Positions 56,477-64,000 of a stretch of DNA of 64,000 bases are shown here, piece after piece. The stretch lies in assembly GCA_016788905.1 (NCBI GenBank), contig JAEURZ010000002.1, forward strand, positions 1 through 64,000. Direction: 5' to 3'. The position numbers were made by a program, and so were the translations under genes. The notes below the pieces were generated by a model, which made no database searches, was not told the origin of the DNA, and saw only the letters and a program-made list of their open reading frames with translations. Positions within the stretch are counted from its first letter, which is position 1. Every line of letters starts with the position of its first letter. This DNA is from Elusimicrobiota bacterium. Lineage in GTDB: Bacteria > Elusimicrobiota > Elusimicrobia > FEN-1173.

Positions 56477-58350
56477 GCCAGGGACAGGGGCAATTCTCCG
56501 GCGCGAACAAGACGCTGAAGGAGCGTCACGAGCGCCGGATCAAACTGTTTTCCAGAACAGCTTTCGACCTCTTTAAGAGCGACGTCCAGAGGGAGAGGTT
56601 TTCGGCCCTGGAACCCAGCGGTTAAACCGTCAAAAGACTCCACCAGCGCGATCACCCGGGAAGCCATAGGGATTTCCTCACCTGTAAGACGGTCTGGTGT
56701 CCCCTCCCCGTCCCATCGCTCGTTGACGTGGCGGATGAGGATCGCGGCTTCAGAAAGTAACGGGTCGGAAGCCAATCCTTCAGAGCTGATGCGAGGAACA
56801 CTCAAGAGAAGTTCCCGATCCTTGGGTAAAAGATCTCCCGTCTTAGAGAGGATTTCGGGTGGGATCCCCACCTTGCCCCTATTAAATAAAAGAGATGCCC
56901 ACTCCGCCTCCCGAAGGGCCTGAGGCGACCAGTGGAGAGATTTCCCCAGGAGCACGACCATTCGCCGAAGTCGGTCCGCTCGCCCCGCCCCCCCTCCGGG
57001 GGAATCCAGGAGATCGGCGTTGCAAGCCAAAATAGAAAAAGCGGTATCCCTTAACATTTGATGTTCGAAGGCTTTGTCCAGCGCCACCGCGCCCAACAAC
57101 GCCAACCCCGACAAACTCTCACCATCTTCGGTTGAAAAAGGAAGGCCGTCCTTCCGGTTGATGGCCTCGACCACCCCAACCAAACGCCCCTCCACCAGTA
57201 ACGGCCCCGCCAAAACGGAGCGCGTCATGATCCCAGGAACTTCATCGATGGATTTAGAAAAATGGTCTTCCCGCGTCACGTCCTCTACTTGAACCAGGCC
57301 CATCCGGTCCGCGGCGCACCCCGCTAGTCCTTCTCCTTTTTTAAACGAAGGGGGATTCCCAATATTTGGAGCCATTCCAGCGGTGGAAAAACCAAGAGAA
57401 AACCGTTCGTTTTTCGGCGCCCAAACAAAAAGCTGAAGGGCTTGAGCGTTCACGAGCCGAGCCGCCAATTCCCCGAAATTTCTCATCACCGTTTGGGGGT
57501 CTAAGGAAAAAGCAAGTGGTTCGATGGAACGAAGGAGCCGCACCCTTTGTTCAGCCGGGGTGGCCGCATCCGTTAATGCTTTGGCTTTCTCCAACTCTTC
57601 CGTAAGAACCTGAACTTGGCGGGCGTTAACATCCCGTGACTGAAGGGCAATTTCAAGAAGGGCATGGGTTTCTTTTAATTGGGATTGGGCGTCCCGAGCC
57701 ATCCGACGGGCCTCTAGGAATTCATCGGAGGAGGGGCCTGAGCCAGGAGGAGGAACCACCGGGGAGGGATTCGAAGACCCGTTCCCACGCAAGCGGGTGA
57801 CCTCCAGAACGAGCGCGATCTGTTGGGCCAGTGAAACCGCCAATTCCATATCGCTGGCCGAAAAGGTTCCCTTCGGTGTCTTATTGAACAATTCCAATAC
57901 ACCCACACGTTTTCCCTCCAACTGGAGGGGAACAGAAAGAAGATTAAGAACCTGGTAATTGACAGCGTCGGCCATGTCCTTACGAAAAGCTTGATTTTTG
58001 GACACGTCCGGAAGAATAACGGGCTCGCCACTTTGATACACTTGACCCACGATTCCTTCCGTTAAACGAACCCGGAACAACCGGAGCGCTTTCTCCTTGG
58101 CAGCGGCCTGTAAAACGGGGAGGTGAGCCCACCGTAGGGCCGCCAACTCAAATACGCCAGCGCCTTCCTCCGCTAACGCAATGGCCCCCGCTTCGGCTCC
58201 CACCCATTCCAACACTTTCCCCAAGAGATCATTAAGAACATGTTCCTTGGGAGCCGTGGACGTGGCAAATTGGGACACCATATGAAGACCGGCGGTTTGC
58301 CGCTCCAGTGCCTTCACTGAATCGAAGAGTATGTCCCGGGCGCCCGCCAC
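56473..58350 (-). CDS. Two-GAF protein with a degenerate HD-GYP domain
   Basis: The 625-residue product has two GAF-domains (about 30-185 and 275-430), separated by a proline spacer and coiled coil. The C-terminal domain (about 450-620) is an HD-GYP relative: ASLLFNRGKVGIPPEIL matches the usual ALLHDIGKIGIP, and HVNERWDGEGTP matches HHERWDGSGYP. The metal-binding HD is FN (489-490) and the GYP is GTP. The cyclic-di-GMP phosphodiesterase activity is likely lost. GAF domains may still bind a small ligand. It overlaps cutA. Confidence 0.88.
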   Translation of the reverse strand: MAGARDILFDSVKALERQTAGLHMVSQFATSTAPKEHVLNDLLGKVLEWVGAEAGAIALAEEGAGVFELAALRWAHLPVLQAAAKEKALRLFRVRLTEGIVGQVYQSGEPVILPDVSKNQAFRKDMADAVNYQVLNLLSVPLQLEGKRVGVLELFNKTPKGTFSASDMELAVSLAQQIALVLEVTRLRGNGSSNPSPVVPPPGSGPSSDEFLEARRMARDAQSQLKETHALLEIALQSRDVNARQVQVLTEELEKAKALTDAATPAEQRVRLLRSIEPLAFSLDPQTVMRNFGELAARLVNAQALQLFVWAPKNERFSLGFSTAGMAPNIGNPPSFKKGEGLAGCAADRMGLVQVEDVTREDHFSKSIDEVPGIMTRSVLAGPLLVEGRLVGVVEAINRKDGLPFSTEDGESLSGLALLGAVALDKAFEHQMLRDTAFSILACNADLLDSPGGGAGRADRLRRMVVLLGKSLHWSPQALREAEWASLLFNRGKVGIPPEILSKTGDLLPKDRELLLSVPRISSEGLASDPLLSEAAILIRHVNERWDGEGTPDRLTGEEIPMASRVIALVESFDGLTAGFQGRKPLPLDVALKEVESCSGKQFDPALVTLLQRLVRAGELPLSLA

Positions 58351-59076
58351 TTAGTTCTCCACGCGCGACACGCAGCGGAGCGCCAACGGACAGCCCCCAC
58401 ACAACGGGCGGGCTCGGCAATGGGCTTTCGCGTGAGCGACAACGAGAGCATGAAACTCTTTTCGCGTGGGGGCAGAAGGCTCCACGCGCTGGTGAAAGAA
58501 GGACTGGATCATGGCGTAGTCATTGTAGCGAAAAAATGAAAGGCGGTGGGCAAGCCTTTTGGTGTAAGTGTCCACAACGAAGACCGGATGACCTCCCGCG
58601 TACAACAAAATTGAGTCAGCGGTTTCGGGCCCCACCCCGGACAGGCGCAATAATTCCGCTCGCGCTACCGACACATCCTGATGAAGGAGGGCAGACAGAG
58701 ATCCGTTCCACCGGGTCAAGAGATACCGCGCAAGCGATTGAAGTCGGGCGGCTTTTTGATGGAAAAATCCTGAGGGGCGGATGAGTTGGGCCAGTCGATC
58801 CACCGGACACCTCCCAATACATTGGGGGGAGGACGTCTTTGAGCGACGCAAATGGGAGAAGGCTTTCTCCACGTTCAACCAGGAGGTGTTCTGTGTGAGG
58901 ATCGCCCCCACCGCCACCTCCCATTGCTGGGCAGGGTTGAGGGCACCGATCGTCCAACGGGAATCATAAACCGCGGGTCGTCCCGGAACAGGCGCCACAG
59001 GCCACCACCCTTGGGGACCATAATATCGAAGAAGGGAACGATAAACCCACCGGACGGTGGGGCACGAAGGGGACAA
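58351..59076 (-). CDS. Endonuclease III/MagIII-like DNA glycosylase
   Basis: The helix-hairpin-helix with LSGVGPETADSILLYA and the aspartate of FVVDTYTKRL (catalytic in the family) are clear. The cysteine set CRARPLCGGCPLALRC would hold a 4Fe-4S cluster with near-normal spacing. The lysine of bifunctional EndoIII (GRKTA) is glutamate here, as in single-function glycosylases such as MagIII, so alkylated or other bases may be the target. The start is unsure: TTG 59076 directly after the upstream stop, or ATG 59145 within it. Confidence 0.85.
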   Translation of the reverse strand: MSPSCPTVRWVYRSLLRYYGPQGWWPVAPVPGRPAVYDSRWTIGALNPAQQWEVAVGAILTQNTSWLNVEKAFSHLRRSKTSSPQCIGRCPVDRLAQLIRPSGFFHQKAARLQSLARYLLTRWNGSLSALLHQDVSVARAELLRLSGVGPETADSILLYAGGHPVFVVDTYTKRLAHRLSFFRYNDYAMIQSFFHQRVEPSAPTRKEFHALVVAHAKAHCRARPLCGGCPLALRCVSRVEN

Positions 59077-59080
59077 ACCC

Positions 59081-59605
59081 TTACCCCATCGTTTCTTCAA
59101 GGGACGCTCGGTGGCGTTGAGCGTAGCCCCGATACCGGCGCGCATTTTCCCGTAAACCTTTTTGTTCGCGGGCGGTTAAGGGCCGAACCGTTCGGGCCGG
59201 CCGGCCGAGGGACAGATGCCCGGCAGGAACCCGCGTCCCCGGAGACACCAACGTTCCGGCACCAATCAGAGCCCCTTTCCCGATGACGGCTCCCCCCAAC
59301 ACTATGGACCCCATTCCGATGAGGGCCCCGTCCTCCACATGACACGAATGCAAAATAGTTCCGTGGCCCACGGTAACGTTTTTTCCCACCACCATCGGAA
59401 CGCCATGATCCGTGTGGAGAACAGCGTTATCTTGAATATTGGATCCGGCTCCAACGGCAATCGATTCAATGTCTCCCCGGAGAACAGCTCCCGGCCAAAC
59501 GGACACCCCCGCTCCTAAACGAACGTTCCCAATCACCTCAGCAGAAGGATGAACAAAAGCCGTTCGAGATACAACAGGTTTCTCCCGCCCAAACACGCGG
59601 ATCAC
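59081..59605 (-). CDS. Gamma-class carbonic anhydrase-like protein
   Basis: The 174-residue left-handed beta-helix has hexapeptide repeats throughout and metal-binding histidines of the gamma-CA family in HTDHGVPM and in GHGTILHSCHVEDGALIGMG. Members include YrdA/PaaY-like proteins; true carbonic anhydrase activity is not assured. It begins ATG and overlaps argF upstream by ATGA (59602-59605). Confidence 0.9.
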   Translation of the reverse strand: MIRVFGREKPVVSRTAFVHPSAEVIGNVRLGAGVSVWPGAVLRGDIESIAVGAGSNIQDNAVLHTDHGVPMVVGKNVTVGHGTILHSCHVEDGALIGMGSIVLGGAVIGKGALIGAGTLVSPGTRVPAGHLSLGRPARTVRPLTAREQKGLRENARRYRGYAQRHRASLEETMG

Positions 59606-60549
59606 GATTTCTTTTTCCGTCCTCCCAGGAATTTTTGGAGCACCGCCTTCTGCACATGAAGCCGGTTTTCGGCTTGCTGAAAAACCACCGCTCTGGGACT
59701 TTCCAAAACAGCGGCCGTAATTTCTTCCTCCCGATGGGCGGGCAAACAGTGAAGAACCACCGCCTGTGGATTCGCCCCCGCCAAGAGAGCCTCGTTCACC
59801 TGGTAGGGCCGGAAAATCTTTCGTCGCTTCTTCACCTCAGCTTCCTGCCCCATCGACGTCCAAACATCGGTGTACACCACGTGCGCTCCGAGAACCGCCT
59901 GACGAGGATCCCGCAAGACCTCCACCCGCGCCCCCGTTTTTTGAGAGAGAGCCGCGGCCCGGAGTTGGAACCCCTTCTCGGGCGCATACCCCGATGGACA
60001 GGCGGCCGTAAACCGAAGGCCCAAAAGCCCCGCCGCCAACATCCACGAGTGTGCCATGTTGTTTCCATCGCCCACATACGCGATGTGAAGTTTCCGGAGA
60101 CCCGCCACGGTCTTGAGCCGAAAGGATTCCATCACGGTCAACAAATCCGCCAACACCTGACAGGGGTGTTCCTTATCGGTCAGCCCATTAATCACGGGGA
60201 CATCAGCGGAACGGGCTAACGTTTCCATATCGTCATGACGGTGCGCCCGAATCATGATCCCCGAGAGGTAGCGGGAGAGAGTTCGCGCGGTGTCGGCAAG
60301 GGTTTCACCCCGTTTCAATTGAAGTTGTTGTTCGCTCAGAGTGAGGGCCAGGCCCCCCATTTCATACATGGCCACCGCAAAAGAGACCGCGGTTCGCGTC
60401 GATGGCTTTTGAAAAATCATACCCAACGACTTTCCGGCCAAGGATCTCCGAGGGACGCGATGGCTCTTTAATCGAACCGCTGTGAGAAGAATGTCCTCGA
60501 TATCGGGGGCGGACAAATCCGCCATGGATAGAAAATCTTTTGAATTCAT
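59602..60549 (-). CDS. argF: Ornithine carbamoyltransferase
   Basis: ArgF makes citrulline from ornithine and carbamoyl phosphate. The loop FQKPSTRTAVSFAVA binds carbamoyl phosphate, KEHPCQVLADL follows, and the cysteine motif VLHCLPAHREEEI is the ornithine-binding end. The start ATG 60549 precedes MADLSAPDI; a longer frame enters tolB. No other arg gene is in the window. It lies between tolB and the beta-helix protein in an overlapping minus run. Confidence 0.95.
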   Translation of the reverse strand: MNSKDFLSMADLSAPDIEDILLTAVRLKSHRVPRRSLAGKSLGMIFQKPSTRTAVSFAVAMYEMGGLALTLSEQQLQLKRGETLADTARTLSRYLSGIMIRAHRHDDMETLARSADVPVINGLTDKEHPCQVLADLLTVMESFRLKTVAGLRKLHIAYVGDGNNMAHSWMLAAGLLGLRFTAACPSGYAPEKGFQLRAAALSQKTGARVEVLRDPRQAVLGAHVVYTDVWTSMGQEAEVKKRRKIFRPYQVNEALLAGANPQAVVLHCLPAHREEEITAAVLESPRAVVFQQAENRLHVQKAVLQKFLGGRKKKS

Positions 60550-60563
60550 AAAAGGTCCTTTCG

Positions 60564-61820
60564 TCATTGTCCCCAATGGGGAGTGAAACTTCGTCCGGGG
60601 ATGGGGCCCAGAGGTCGGGGACTCGAGCCATCGGCTCCCATCACCCACAGTTCCGGTCGGCCCCGACGGGTACTGCTGAAAACGACATGCCGGCCGTCCG
60701 GAGACCAGGAAGCGTTTTCGTTATCTCCTTCGCCATAAGTCAGACGGGAGAGTTTCCCTGTGGCCACTTCCAAGGTCCAAAGGTCAAAATATTTCTTTTC
60801 CAATTGAGTGAACACCAACAGGTGGCCCAGCGGCGACCAATGGGGGGAATCGGCCTGGGGCCCGCTGGTCCCGCGACGAATGTTGGCGCCGCTGGCGTCC
60901 ATGAAATAAATCTGGGGAGACCCCGGTCGGTCCGATGTAAACGCCACGCGCAACCCATCCGGAGAAACGGTGGGGGCCGTGTCCACAGCGGAGGAATTTG
61001 TTAAAACCTGGATCACCCGACCGTCCAGATCCACCTGGGATAGATTGGGGGACCGCCCATCCGAAAGGGTCGCCACAATGGATTTCCCATCCGGCATCCA
61101 CGCCGCGGCGGAATTGAGCCCATCGTAGCGACACAGGGCCGTTTTGTCCCGGCCGTCCGACCGCATCTTGTAAATGGCTGGCCGTCCCTCACGAAAAGAG
61201 GTAAAAATAATCCATTCCCCGTCAGGTGAAAGTTTTGGGAAAAGAGAGATGACCCGATCGTTGGTCAATCGCTGGAAATTGGCCCCATCCGCGTCCACGA
61301 TACACACCTCTTTCGACCCGGTCGTATCGTTGACAAAAACCACCCGACTGGAAGCGATCCCGGATTGTCCGGTAAAATAGAGAACGATCTCGTCGGCCCA
61401 TCGGTGCGCGGCCCGCCGCGCCCCCTCATCTAAAAGAAACTTCTTCGCCAGAACCGTCCGGCCGGTGTTGGCGTCCCGTAATTCCACCGCAAACTGACGT
61501 CGTCCCAACAGAGCCTTCTCCACCGACCCCACGCTCACCACATCGGCCCCCAACCGGGACCATCCTTCCGTCAACTTAGGGGCCCCCGAGGATGGGCCTC
61601 CCTCCATAAGTCGAAAGAGACCAGTGAACCCGAGATCGTTTTTGACCACTCGAAAAATTTCAGCCGCCTGATCCGGCGAATCCAGTAGAGAGCGATCCGT
61701 TTTGATCGAGGCCAATCCCAGATCGATTTTATCTCCTGTTGCCGAAAGTTCCAGATAGAGAGAATCCGCCATCAATGGAACCGCGAGGAACAACATCGGG
61801 ATGTGAAGGAGAAATTTCAT
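60564..61820 (-). CDS. tolB: TolB periplasmic beta-propeller protein
   Basis: TolB links Pal with the Tol machine for outer-membrane constriction. A signal peptide (about 1-18) is followed by the N-terminal alpha/beta domain (about 20-140) and a six-bladed propeller with repeated SPDGEWI, MPDGKSI, SPDGLRV and SPDGRHV motifs. Length (418) is normal. Gene order tolB-cpoB-pal is kept but tolQ, tolR and tolA are not in this window. Confidence 0.95.
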   Translation of the reverse strand: MKFLLHIPMLFLAVPLMADSLYLELSATGDKIDLGLASIKTDRSLLDSPDQAAEIFRVVKNDLGFTGLFRLMEGGPSSGAPKLTEGWSRLGADVVSVGSVEKALLGRRQFAVELRDANTGRTVLAKKFLLDEGARRAAHRWADEIVLYFTGQSGIASSRVVFVNDTTGSKEVCIVDADGANFQRLTNDRVISLFPKLSPDGEWIIFTSFREGRPAIYKMRSDGRDKTALCRYDGLNSAAAWMPDGKSIVATLSDGRSPNLSQVDLDGRVIQVLTNSSAVDTAPTVSPDGLRVAFTSDRPGSPQIYFMDASGANIRRGTSGPQADSPHWSPLGHLLVFTQLEKKYFDLWTLEVATGKLSRLTYGEGDNENASWSPDGRHVVFSSTRRGRPELWVMGADGSSPRPLGPIPGRSFTPHWGQ

Positions 61821-61831
61821 ACCACTCCAGC

Positions 61832-62680
61832 CTACGGCGCCGAGCTTTTTTGGGGGGGGGCTGGGGGAGGACTCGCCTTGGGTTTCACCGCAGGCTTTGG
61901 TTTAGGTTTCGGCGCCAGCTCGTCTGTGTCTCCGCGAAGGACTTTGAGCCGTCCGTGAGCGGTTTGGGCTTCTTTGCGATGGGGGTAACTCCGCCTCAAC
62001 CCATCAAAAATTTTGATGGCCTCGGGTGTTTTCCCCATCTGCTCCAGCGTCAACCCTTTCTGCAACAACGCCGTGGGAACCTGCCTGGATTTCGGGTACG
62101 CGGTGAGAACCGCGTTAAACGCTTCGAGAGCCTCTTCCCAATTCTTCTGCGCGAAATGACTTTCGCCTATAAAATATTGGGCTTGAGGAGCTCGTTCGGT
62201 ATCGGGGTATTGATCCAGATAGGTCTGAAAAATTTCAATCGCTTGACCGTAGCGACGTTTGGCGAATTCGTTTGCCCCCGCTTGGTAGAACCGGGAAGGG
62301 GAAGGAGCCGGTATGGATTTTACCCCTTGCACAGTTTTTACCACAGCGTCCAGACGGTTGGAGGTGTTTTTATCCAAATCGTCAATACGAGTGGCCAACC
62401 CCATCATATTGTTGTCGGTTTCCACCAACTGAGACGACAGGGATTCCAGTTTTCCTGTGAGCTCTTCCATCTTGGCCGAGAGATCGGCTTGATTGCCCTG
62501 GAGAGATTCCTGATTATCCCGGAGAGCGTCCTGGAATTTTCCTTGAACTTTTTGTTGGGCCGACAATGAGGATTGAAGTCGGACGATGTCCCCTCGAAGA
62601 TCAGTGATCTCCTGGCTGGTGGCCAAGCAACCGGAGAACACCAGAGCAGAACCAAGGAAAAAGAGAGGAATTTTTGTCAT
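61832..62680 (-). CDS. cpoB: CpoB/YbgF-like lipoprotein of the Tol-Pal group
   Basis: The start ATG 62680 gives a lipoprotein signal with VFSGC. A coiled coil (about 25-110) is followed by three TPR repeats in the C-terminal half (AFAKRRYGQAIEIF onward), as in CpoB, and then a proline/lysine tail. CpoB works with TolA and peptidoglycan synthase. The TolA partner is not visible here. Confidence 0.9.
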   Translation of the reverse strand: MTKIPLFFLGSALVFSGCLATSQEITDLRGDIVRLQSSLSAQQKVQGKFQDALRDNQESLQGNQADLSAKMEELTGKLESLSSQLVETDNNMMGLATRIDDLDKNTSNRLDAVVKTVQGVKSIPAPSPSRFYQAGANEFAKRRYGQAIEIFQTYLDQYPDTERAPQAQYFIGESHFAQKNWEEALEAFNAVLTAYPKSRQVPTALLQKGLTLEQMGKTPEAIKIFDGLRRSYPHRKEAQTAHGRLKVLRGDTDELAPKPKPKPAVKPKASPPPAPPQKSSAP

Positions 62681-62736
62681 AAAAAGAACCCGCCGCCTTC
62701 CCACCCCAAGGGCAGAAAGGCGGCGGTGTTTTGAAT

Positions 62737-63306
62737 TTATTTCGGAAGCGGAACGCTGACAGGAGCGGCCGCTTTGAGCGTGGTCTCGCCACGCCGGTTC
62801 TGAGCCCAGCAATAATCGGAGGACTCGGTGCAGAGGGGTCGTTCTTCGCCAAAGGAAACCGTTTCCAGAGCGGCTTTGGATACACCCAACGTGACGTAGT
62901 AGTCCCGTACCGATTTGGCGCGTCGCTGACCCAACGCCATATTGTATTCCAAGGTCCCGCGATCATCGCAATGGCCTTCCACACGGATCATCACCCCAGG
63001 AGCCGTTTTGCGAATCGCCTTCAAAACCGCCGCGTTCTTTTTCAGGCTGGCTCGCGCTTCAGCCGTCAAGTCGGATTTCATGTAGTCAAAACGGATCGCG
63101 TCAATGAAGCCCGGGGCGGTGGCCCACGTGTTCCCCACATTCACAGTGGGAACCACGGGAACAATTTCTTCCACAGGAACGGGAGCGACAATCTCCACAG
63201 GCTCAGCTTCCACCATCGGGCCCTTGGCTTTAGGACAGCCGGTCAGAGCCAAACCGAAGGCCACCAGAGTGAAACCAGATAAAACGATTTTATAGGTTGA
63301 ATTCAT
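62737..63306 (-). CDS. pal: Peptidoglycan-associated lipoprotein Pal
   Basis: Pal ties the outer membrane to peptidoglycan. The signal ends at LALTGC, a short proline/valine linker follows, and the C-terminal OmpA-like domain has IRVEGHCDDRGTLEYNMALG and QRRAKSVRDYYVTLGV, with the conserved aspartate and arginine that bind diaminopimelate. AAGGAG lies six bases before the ATG. It diverges from yggS. Confidence 0.96.
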   Translation of the reverse strand: MNSTYKIVLSGFTLVAFGLALTGCPKAKGPMVEAEPVEIVAPVPVEEIVPVVPTVNVGNTWATAPGFIDAIRFDYMKSDLTAEARASLKKNAAVLKAIRKTAPGVMIRVEGHCDDRGTLEYNMALGQRRAKSVRDYYVTLGVSKAALETVSFGEERPLCTESSDYCWAQNRRGETTLKAAAPVSVPLPK

Positions 63307-63384
63307 GGGTATCTCCTTAATAAGTGTAAACAATGATTCCGGATGAGAGAGAGTTAACCATATTCCCCCCCTTTTAAGCAAGCG

Positions 63385-63413
63385 TTGCAAAAAAAGCTGT
63401 TTTTTTGTATCAT
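63385..63413 (+). promoter_or_regulatory. Candidate sigma-70 promoter of yggS
   Basis: TTGCAA (63385-63390) and TATCAT (63408-63413) are 17 bases apart and match four and five of six consensus bases. The expected start point is about eight bases before the yggS ATG, and no ribosome site is visible, so the message may be nearly leaderless. Confidence 0.55.
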
Positions 63414-63427
63414 TCTGTTTCACTATC

Positions 63428-64000
63428 ATGGCGAATTCTGCGGCTCCTATCCCTTTTGCCCGCGCGTTGGACAATGTCAAGAACCGCCTAGCGGCCGCGG
63501 CAAAACGCGCCCGACGCCCCCCCGACCCGGTGGAGATCATGGCCGTTACAAAAAGGATTTCCACCGAGAGAATGGAAGAAGCCCTGTCCCTTGGCCTTCG
63601 TCAGTTTGGCGAAAGCCGCGTGCAGGAAGCGTTCAAAAAGCGGGAAACTTTTCTGGACCGGTTTCCACCGGAACAAGCCCCCCGCTGGCATCTGATCGGG
63701 CATCTGCAGACCAATAAACTGAGACGGGCGGTGGAACTCTTTGATTGTATCCAATCCGTGGACAGTTTGAAACTGGCTGAACTTTTGGACAAAGAGGGCG
63801 AACGGCGAGCCCAACCGGTCAGTTGTCTGGTGGAAGTTAAAATCTCGAAAGAACCTAATAAACAAGGGCTTCCCCCCGACCATCTGACCGCGTTTCTGGA
63901 TTTGGCATCACGTCTTTCGTTCTTAAGAATTGAAGGACTCATGGGCGTTGCTCCTCTCTTCAAAGACAGTGAGAAAACCAGGCCCTATTTCGCCTCATTG
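63428..64000 (+). CDS. yggS: PLP homeostasis protein YggS, cut by the window end
   Basis: The first 191 residues of a YggS/PLPBP protein. The PLP-binding lysine is in EIMAVTKRIS, followed by FGESRVQEA, the usual NxV-type block, and WHLIGHLQTNKL, which is diagnostic. The protein buffers free PLP. Alr, also in this window, uses the same cofactor. The stop lies beyond 64000. Confidence 0.95.
   Translation, partial: MANSAAPIPFARALDNVKNRLAAAAKRARRPPDPVEIMAVTKRISTERMEEALSLGLRQFGESRVQEAFKKRETFLDRFPPEQAPRWHLIGHLQTNKLRRAVELFDCIQSVDSLKLAELLDKEGERRAQPVSCLVEVKISKEPNKQGLPPDHLTAFLDLASRLSFLRIEGLMGVAPLFKDSEKTRPYFASL

Overview
The window is 64 kb of a bacterial chromosome, moderately GC-rich and densely packed, with very many 4-bp ATGA-type stop/start overlaps. 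The cell is a diderm: there are Tol-Pal components, an MCE/Mla-type lipid transport cassette, an outer-membrane beta-barrel protein, Pal and other lipoproteins, and a SurA-type chaperone fragment. FabV enoyl reductase, a compact sigma-54, a prepilin-like protein, bactofilin and system II cytochrome c maturation (ResB/CcsA) suggest an uncultivated lineage outside the well-known phyla. Elusimicrobiota is my best guess from gene content, but nothing here proves it.

Layout. 1-1043: the end of an IS256-type insertion sequence that has cut off a glycosyltransferase gene already frameshifted at a G tract. 1372-3042: a large atypical SDR protein. 3124-3420: tRNA-His, a partial duplicate of its 5' half and a long hairpin. 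3489-6511: membrane and sensor genes. 6508-14606 (minus strand): one nucleotide operon, transcribed pyrR-pyrB-pyrC-pyrD-pyrF-pyrE-purM-purN-purB. 14691-18898: ccsA, resB, a lipoprotein and a receiver domain. 18996-28208: the complete F1Fo ATP synthase cluster (atpZ, atpI-like, B, E, F, H, A, G, D, C), interrupted by five non-ATPase genes' worth of space: a DUF5678/retropepsin pair and an outer-membrane protein between atpG and atpD, and a Yip1-type membrane protein between atpD and atpC. A 252-bp MITE-like structured element lies just upstream. 28616-32115: small genes, cspA, folD, an exonuclease and a lipid kinase. 32268-35357 (plus strand): typA and fabV. 35480-37624: a zinc-ribbon-array membrane protein. 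37759-43644: rlmB, cysS, ispF, ispD, a PIN/TRAM protein and radA. 43697-48299: a BFN nuclease, the MCE transporter and alr. 48296-51421: the classic rpsF-ssb-rpsR-rplI-dnaB block. 51544-53213: prepilin and sigma-54. 53365-55496 (plus strand): M23 peptidase, bactofilin and SurA_N. 55434-63306 (minus strand): maf, cutA, a GAF/degenerate HD-GYP protein, a DNA glycosylase, gamma carbonic anhydrase, argF and tolB-cpoB-pal. 63428-end: yggS, cut by the window edge.

The most unusual thing I see is a complete 12-residue EF-hand/dockerin-type calcium loop inside the ATP synthase gamma subunit, in an operon that also carries a protease-like pair directly after atpG. Other points worth checking are the 10xCxxC zinc array protein, several proteins that keep a family fold but have lost catalytic residues (receiver Asp to Asn, HD-GYP without HD, a rhomboid-like protein without its serine, an SDR without its tyrosine), and two structured repeat elements beside tRNA-His and the atp operon.
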